Source of the DNA: Candidatus Neomicrothrix sp. UBA2110
GTDB lineage: Bacteria; Actinomycetota; Acidimicrobiia; Acidimicrobiales; Poriferisodalaceae
Assembly (NCBI GenBank): GCA_002331465.1
Contig: DCYM01000219.1
Coordinates: 1-26,929, forward strand
Length of the DNA stretch: 26,929 bases
Direction of reading: 5' to 3'
Numbering within the stretch: position 1 is the first letter of the stretch; every line of letters begins with the position of its first letter. The position numbers and the translations under genes are program-made. This document shows, in pieces, positions 22,910 through 26,929 of this stretch. The notes beneath the pieces were generated by a model. It did no database searches. It was not told the origin of the DNA and worked only from the letters and a program-made list of their open reading frames with translations.

Positions 22910-23656
22910 TTAGCGTCGCCTAACGGTGGGGTGCGGTAACAGCGAGCTTCGAGTCCGCCGTTTGTCTAGTTCGGCGCGTAACCAGCCGTACACCACGGAC
23001 CCACAGATGGCGGACAGTTCTTGCTCCATCTGAAGGTAGACGGCGTGCTCGCCGACATGAGCTTGGTCCTCACTCGTGCACCACCACCACACGTCAGTTT
23101 CTTCGCCACCCCAATCGCGCCGCTCCCATTCGCGCACCATTGTGTATATGTGCCCTGTCACCGTTTCGTGATCTTCGCGACGAAGCGGCGCCTGCCAACA
23201 GATTTCTGGCTTGGTTTCCATCGGATGAGAATCGGATTGAATTGCGAGATGATGAAACGCGCAACCCGCGCCATTGGCATGGTCTGGTCGATTTTGAAAA
23301 ATACACGCTCCGTCTACGACGCGAGTTCGCCACCAGCCCGCATCGTCTTGCCATAAGCCGCCGCCGAGACTTTCGGCCGTATTGCGGTGTTGCCAGAGAT
23401 CGCCTGTCAACCTTTCAATCTGAGTCCTTACGTGTTCTAAGTCTTCAGCATCCGAAATGTAAGCACCATGGGTGCAGCAGCCCAGTTGTTGTTCAGGAGC
23501 GGGTTCCGCTGCAGTCCCTGGGCATCCTGCCCCGTAGATACAACTCCAGTTGCTAGCGAGGAAAGTAATATCGAATAGCCACGTGCGGTGTTCGCCGGGA
23601 TCCTCGAACGATAACCATTCACGATCATGATTAGAAGACGTTACGGGCGTCGCCAC
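22910..23656 (-). CDS. Conserved-looking cysteine-rich protein of unknown function
   Basis: This 248-residue protein has nine Cys and fifteen Trp residues and no signal peptide or membrane helix. The Cys residues fall in a patterned set: C39-x5-C45 within SCIYGAGCPG, the pair C60-C61 in GCCTHGAY, C118 in ACIFQNRP and C132 in GCAF, then C153 and C193. The layout CC, later CIFxNRP and GC is reminiscent of YkgJ/UPF0153-type metal or Fe-S binding proteins, but I cannot place it in a named family. The remembered impression is of a conserved actinobacterial hypothetical protein starting with a WLSFEDP-like block. The GTG at 23656 faces the glcD start with only 25 bases between, and the 3' end abuts the acidic-protein gene. 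Confidence 0.75.
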   Translation of the reverse strand: MATPVTSSNHDREWLSFEDPGEHRTWLFDITFLASNWSCIYGAGCPGTAAEPAPEQQLGCCTHGAYISDAEDLEHVRTQIERLTGDLWQHRNTAESLGGGLWQDDAGWWRTRVVDGACIFQNRPDHANGAGCAFHHLAIQSDSHPMETKPEICWQAPLRREDHETVTGHIYTMVREWERRDWGGEETDVWWWCTSEDQAHVGEHAVYLQMEQELSAICGSVVYGWLRAELDKRRTRSSLLPHPTVRRR

Positions 23657-23681
23657 TGACCCAGCCTACGATACGTTCATC
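23657..23681. promoter_or_regulatory. Compact bidirectional promoter between the Cys-rich gene and glcD
   Basis: Only 25 bases separate the divergent start codons GTG 23656 (minus) and ATG 23682 (plus). Within them TACGATA (23667-23673) reads as a -10 on both strands: TACGAT on plus, nine bases before the ATG, and TATCGT on minus, eleven bases before the GTG. A second minus-strand match, TAGGCT, is six bases before the GTG. Neither gene has a Shine-Dalgarno, so both transcripts would be leaderless or nearly so. Confidence 0.45.
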
Positions 23682-25121
23682 ATGGTGCCGCGATCCGCAC
23701 ATAAGCCTCTTCTCGACGAACTCCAAACACTTCTAGGAGACCGCGCCCGAGATGAAGATTTTGAACTAGGTCTCTATGGCAAAGACGGCTCGGTTCTTGA
23801 GGGTCGCCCCGCCATACTTTGTTTGCCCGTAAACAGCGAAGAAGTCCAACGTATTGTTGAGATTTGTCGAAAATATGAACGACCATTTACCGCACGAGGA
23901 TCTGGAACCGGCTTAGCCGGAGGGGCTATCCCAGTTGGCGATCCGGTAGTAATCGCAACCGCGAAGATGAACAGGATCATCGAAGTTGATTTGGATAATC
24001 GCATTGCTTGGGTGGAGCCTGGGGTACTGAATCTTGATCTAAGTACCCATCTGAAACCTTTAGGGTTTCACTTCGCCCCAGACCCGTCCAGTCAACAAGT
24101 GTGTTCGATCGGAGGAAACGTCGCGAACAACAGCGGAGGGCCTCACTGCTTGGCGTATGGGGTGACCAGTGCCCATGTCGCAGCCATCGAAGTTGTTCTT
24201 CCCGACGGAACACTCACGGTCTTGGGCGACCTCTCAGCAGAGCCGTCAGGGTATGACTTACGAGGTTTGTTTATCGGTTCGGAAGGGACCATGGGTGTCG
24301 CGACCAAAATCGCCGTTCGCCTAACCCAGAACCCACCCGAAGTGCGCACTTTGCTGCTGGATTTCTCTGACGTACGGGATGGCGCTGCGGCGGTCTCGGC
24401 GATTATTGCCCAAGGCCTCATACCCGCAGCGTTGGAAATGATGGACCATCGAGCCATTGAAGTAGTTGAAGCGTTCGTCAACGCTGGCTACCCAACTGAA
24501 GCTGACGCTGTGCTCTTAGTAGAACTGGACGGTCTTCCTGGGGGCGTTGAAAATGGGGTCGACATAATTCGACGAGTGGCAGAAGCCCATCATGTTGGCA
24601 CGGTGCGACTCGCAGCAGATGAAGCTGAAAGAGCGCTGCTCTGGAAAGGTAGGAAGAATGCTTTTGGTGCAGTCGCACGCATCAAACCTGACTATTACCT
24701 CCATGACACGGTCGTGCCGCGAGGAAAGCTAGTCGAAGTACTCGAGAAGGTTTATCGAATCGCCGACGCGCACAACCTGATCGCCATCAACGTGTTCCAT
24801 GCTGGAGATGGCAACTTGCACCCAATTCTGGCCTACGACAGTCGTGAGCCCGGTGTTCTGGAGCGGGTTCACGCAGCTGGGAGAGCAATTATCACCGCAT
24901 CAATCGAGGCTGGAGGCGTGTTGAGTGGTGAGCACGGGATAGGTCTTGAGAAGCGCGATTACATGGGCATGCTTTTCAGCGAACATGATATGGCTACGCA
25001 GGATGTGGTTCGCGAGGCTTTTGACCCAGAGGGTTTAGCGAACCCTTTAAAGGTTCTCCCATCAGGTTCTCGATGTAGTGATTCATTTGGGCAGCACGTC
25101 CCGGAGGGCGCATGGGTGTGA
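23682..25121 (+). CDS. glcD: Glycolate oxidase subunit GlcD (FAD-linked)
   Basis: This 479-residue FAD-binding subunit oxidises glycolate (or D-lactate) to glyoxylate (or pyruvate). The PCMH-type FAD loop TARGSGTGLAGGAIP (70-84) is clear, followed by CSIGGNVANNSGG, IGSEGTMGVATKIAVRL, the C-terminal metal/substrate motif NVFHAGDGNLHP and SGEHGIGLEKRDYM. The position as first gene of a glcD-glcE-glcF cluster is the main reason for preferring glycolate oxidase over a stand-alone lactate dehydrogenase. ATG 23682 follows a possible -10 (TACGAT) by nine bases; GTG 23685 is an alternative. The end overlaps glcE by ten bases. Electrons would pass through GlcE and the iron-sulfur subunit GlcF to the respiratory chain. 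Confidence 0.92.
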   Translation: MVPRSAHKPLLDELQTLLGDRARDEDFELGLYGKDGSVLEGRPAILCLPVNSEEVQRIVEICRKYERPFTARGSGTGLAGGAIPVGDPVVIATAKMNRIIEVDLDNRIAWVEPGVLNLDLSTHLKPLGFHFAPDPSSQQVCSIGGNVANNSGGPHCLAYGVTSAHVAAIEVVLPDGTLTVLGDLSAEPSGYDLRGLFIGSEGTMGVATKIAVRLTQNPPEVRTLLLDFSDVRDGAAAVSAIIAQGLIPAALEMMDHRAIEVVEAFVNAGYPTEADAVLLVELDGLPGGVENGVDIIRRVAEAHHVGTVRLAADEAERALLWKGRKNAFGAVARIKPDYYLHDTVVPRGKLVEVLEKVYRIADAHNLIAINVFHAGDGNLHPILAYDSREPGVLERVHAAGRAIITASIEAGGVLSGEHGIGLEKRDYMGMLFSEHDMATQDVVREAFDPEGLANPLKVLPSGSRCSDSFGQHVPEGAWV

Positions 25122-26032
25122 ATACGCAGCATTTCATCGAGGAACCAATTCTCCAATTTGCGTCTGATGTCGGATCGGTAGGCCCAGTAACCGTCGTCGG
25201 CGGCCGAACCCAATGGGACGTAGGGGGACTGCCCCTCCGCAGTTCGCGTGAGGTTCGCGCGCCTTCCGGCGTTTGGTCACATGAGCCGGAAGAAATGACC
25301 GTTCGGTGTGGAGCTGGGACTTCGATTAGAGAGTTGAACGAGAAATGTGCACAATTTGGACAGATGGTGCCTTTCGACTTGAACCCCGAGGCAACCGTCG
25401 GCGGAGCGCTTGCTGTGGGGCGGAGCGGTTTCCGACGTCTTCGATACGGACCCATCCGCGACTTCGCACTTCGGATTAGGCATATAGACCACAGTGGACT
25501 GCTGGTGACCTCTGGTGGGCCGACAGTAAAGAACGTCTCGGGTTACGATCTGTGCCGTCTTCTCGTCGGGTCACTAGGTAAATTGGGCTGCATAGCCGAG
25601 GTGATTTTGCGATGTTTGCCGATCCCCGAGACGACCCTATGGCTTACCGGAACGGGCGACCCCTTCAAGATTTACAACCAGTTGTACCGGCCCTCTTCGA
25701 TCCTATGGAACGGAGATCAAGTCTGGGTTTGCCTCGAAGGCGTAAAGTCAGATGTCGAGTCCCAGGCGGCTCTCCTTGGCTTTGAAGAAGTGAGCTCCCC
25801 GCCCAGCTTTCCGACCCGCGGAAGAATGTCGCTTGAACCTAAAGCGCTTCGAGGTCTCGTCAACGATTCCAACGATTGGCTTGCTGAAATCGGTGTGGGT
25901 GTCGTTCACTGCGCCGAGACGCAAACCCCAGTACCACTTTCAGACGCTAACAAGCTTCTTATGCGTGACCTCGAACGCCGGCTCGATCCGACCGGTCGCC
26001 TAAACCCCGGCCGGGAGTTGGTCACTACATGA
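25112..26032 (+). CDS. glcE: Glycolate oxidase subunit GlcE (FAD-binding)
   Basis: This 306-residue subunit contains a second PCMH-type FAD-binding domain: CGAGTSIRELN, then NPEATVGGALAVGRSG, LRYGPIRDF and VKNVSGYDLCRLLVGSLGKL. It lacks the C-terminal cap domain of GlcD, as expected for GlcE, and ends in the usual RRLDPTGRLNPGRE. It is a little shorter than the E. coli protein (about 350). The ATG at 25112 has GGAGG (25103-25107) four bases upstream and overlaps the glcD end, and its own stop overlaps the glcF start by four bases, so the three subunits are translated as a unit. It is required with GlcD and GlcF for activity in characterised systems. Confidence 0.9.
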   Translation: MGVNTQHFIEEPILQFASDVGSVGPVTVVGGRTQWDVGGLPLRSSREVRAPSGVWSHEPEEMTVRCGAGTSIRELNEKCAQFGQMVPFDLNPEATVGGALAVGRSGFRRLRYGPIRDFALRIRHIDHSGLLVTSGGPTVKNVSGYDLCRLLVGSLGKLGCIAEVILRCLPIPETTLWLTGTGDPFKIYNQLYRPSSILWNGDQVWVCLEGVKSDVESQAALLGFEEVSSPPSFPTRGRMSLEPKALRGLVNDSNDWLAEIGVGVVHCAETQTPVPLSDANKLLMRDLERRLDPTGRLNPGRELVTT

Positions 26033-26929
26033 AAAAAGTCGCCGTGGAACTCGGAATCGATTCGGAAGATCTGGCGTCTTGCGTTTCGTGCGGCCTTTGT
26101 CTTCCGCACTGCCCGACATATCGTGTAACTCAAGAAGAGTCATCTTCACCACGCGGGCGTATCGCCTTAATGAGGCAGGCAGAAAGCACCGGATTGATCG
26201 ACCAGAACTTTGTCGATTACATGGATGCCTGTATCCAATGTCGCGGATGCGAAACTGCGTGCCCGGCGGGTGTTCCATTCGGTTCGATGATGGAAACAAC
26301 ACGTGAGGCCTTAGCCGAACAAACTTCGTATCAGCCTTGGTGGCGTCGCTGGGGTTATCGAGTGCTTGGATGGCCCAACATTTTGGCGGTCGGTTCGAAA
26401 GCATTAGCGGTCCTGCAAAAACTCAAACTTCTTCCGCCTAAGTTGGCCCTACCGAAGATCCCACTGATGCAAGCGCCCTTGGTCCCTAGTGGTGAAGATG
26501 TGTGGTTATTCACTGGTTGCGTAATGGACGCCTGGATGCGAGATACGCATCGAGCCACCCAACGAGTCATCGAAGCAGCCGGGGCAGGGGTCAGCTTCCC
26601 CGACAAAAAAGCCGCATGTTGTGGTGCTCTGCATGTTCATGCAGGCCTAAGAGAAGAAGCTCGACGCTTAGCCCGACGCACAATCGGTGCCTTTCCTGGC
26701 GAAGCACCGATCCTCGTGGACTCGGCTGGCTGCGGAGCCCAGCTAAAAGAATACGGCGATCTTTTAAATACCCCAGACGCGCACAAGTTCAGTCAACGGG
26801 TGCTGGATGTTCATGAGTGGTTAGTTGACCATCTCGATGAACTGCCTGCTGCTCACGCGAACCCTCCAAGAATCACAATTCAGGATCCCTGCCACCTTCG
26901 ACATGTGCAGCAAGCTCACGACCCTGTTC
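26029..26929 (+). CDS. glcF: Glycolate oxidase iron-sulfur subunit GlcF (partial, cut by window end)
   Basis: The first 300 codons of an iron-sulfur subunit are present and the frame is open at the right edge. Two [4Fe-4S] clusters are encoded by CVSCGLCLPHCP (Cys18, 21, 24, 28) and CIQCRGCETACP (Cys68, 71, 74, 78). The heterodisulfide-reductase-type CCG domains follow, with LFTGCVMD, AACCGALHVHAG, VDSAGCGAQLKEYG and DPCHLRHVQQAHDP visible, all typical of GlcF. It carries electrons from GlcD/GlcE to the membrane quinone pool or another acceptor. The ATG at 26029 overlaps the glcE stop (ATGA). The missing part would be about 100 or more residues including the last CCG motif. Confidence 0.93.
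   Translation, partial: MKKVAVELGIDSEDLASCVSCGLCLPHCPTYRVTQEESSSPRGRIALMRQAESTGLIDQNFVDYMDACIQCRGCETACPAGVPFGSMMETTREALAEQTSYQPWWRRWGYRVLGWPNILAVGSKALAVLQKLKLLPPKLALPKIPLMQAPLVPSGEDVWLFTGCVMDAWMRDTHRATQRVIEAAGAGVSFPDKKAACCGALHVHAGLREEARRLARRTIGAFPGEAPILVDSAGCGAQLKEYGDLLNTPDAHKFSQRVLDVHEWLVDHLDELPAAHANPPRITIQDPCHLRHVQQAHDPV

Noticed and set aside
12607..25121. The two GlcD-like genes considered as a recent duplication.
   Set aside because: They share only family motifs; their lengths, cap-domain sequences and neighbours differ, so they are old paralogues with separate roles.

Overview
The window looks like a chromosomal segment of an actinobacterium, most likely of the class Acidimicrobiia (marine or freshwater type). 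The reasons are a secreted protein with tandem GYWLVAADGGIF-type repeats (from memory, common in Acidimicrobiia), actinobacterial families such as DUF3151, DUF4031 and a HisN-like phosphatase, many GTG/TTG starts, a moderate GC content by eye (just over half), and several start codons preceded at leaderless spacing by a TANNNT -10 motif. The class call is an inference. I see no rRNA, tRNA, CRISPR array, insertion sequence, integrase or phage gene. The gene density is that of an ordinary core chromosome: no gap between genes exceeds 300 bases.

Layout. (1) 163-2890, plus: crotonase, HisN-like phosphatase and AI-2E family transporter. (2) 2912-4548, minus: a two-gene unit with 4-base overlap, a glycosyltransferase closely resembling vertebrate tRNA-queuosine mannosyltransferase (QTMAN/GTDC1, DUF3524) followed by a DUF4031 protein. 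(3) 4599-5966, plus: secreted M23 peptidase with an N-terminal repeat domain. (4) 5984-9383: alpha/beta hydrolase (minus), AtuA-family protein (plus) and fumarylacetoacetase-family protein (minus), the last two overlapping tail to tail. (5) 9490-10863, plus: degenerate GGDEF protein, then a second crotonase. (6) 11018-14767, minus: operon of glycerophosphodiesterase, FAD-linked 2-hydroxyacid dehydrogenase and gamma-glutamyltransferase-like hydrolase with overlapping reading frames. (7) 14827-16953, plus: SirB1-like protein and acyl-CoA dehydrogenase. (8) 16974-17594, minus: histidine phosphatase. (9) 17713-22899, plus: pyruvate kinase with an altered K+/ATP loop, alpha/beta hydrolase, DUF3151, MobA, rhodanese, RNase D and a small acidic repeat protein. 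(10) 22910-23656, minus: unrecognised cysteine-rich protein. (11) 23682 to the window end, plus: glycolate oxidase operon glcD-glcE-glcF, with glcF cut by the window edge.

The metabolism suggested is that of a heterotroph oxidising acyl-CoA, branched/terpenoid and 2-hydroxyacid substrates: two crotonases, an acyl-CoA dehydrogenase, an AtuA homologue, a FAH-family hydrolase, GlcDEF and a second D-2-hydroxyacid dehydrogenase. The points most worth a second look are the bacterial QTMAN homologue coupled to DUF4031, the pyruvate kinase lacking conserved K+/nucleotide residues, the 25-base divergent start-codon pair at 23657-23681, the orphan degenerate GGDEF protein behind a perfect hairpin, and the cysteine-rich protein opposite glcD. 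No obviously novel multi-gene defence or biosynthetic system is visible.
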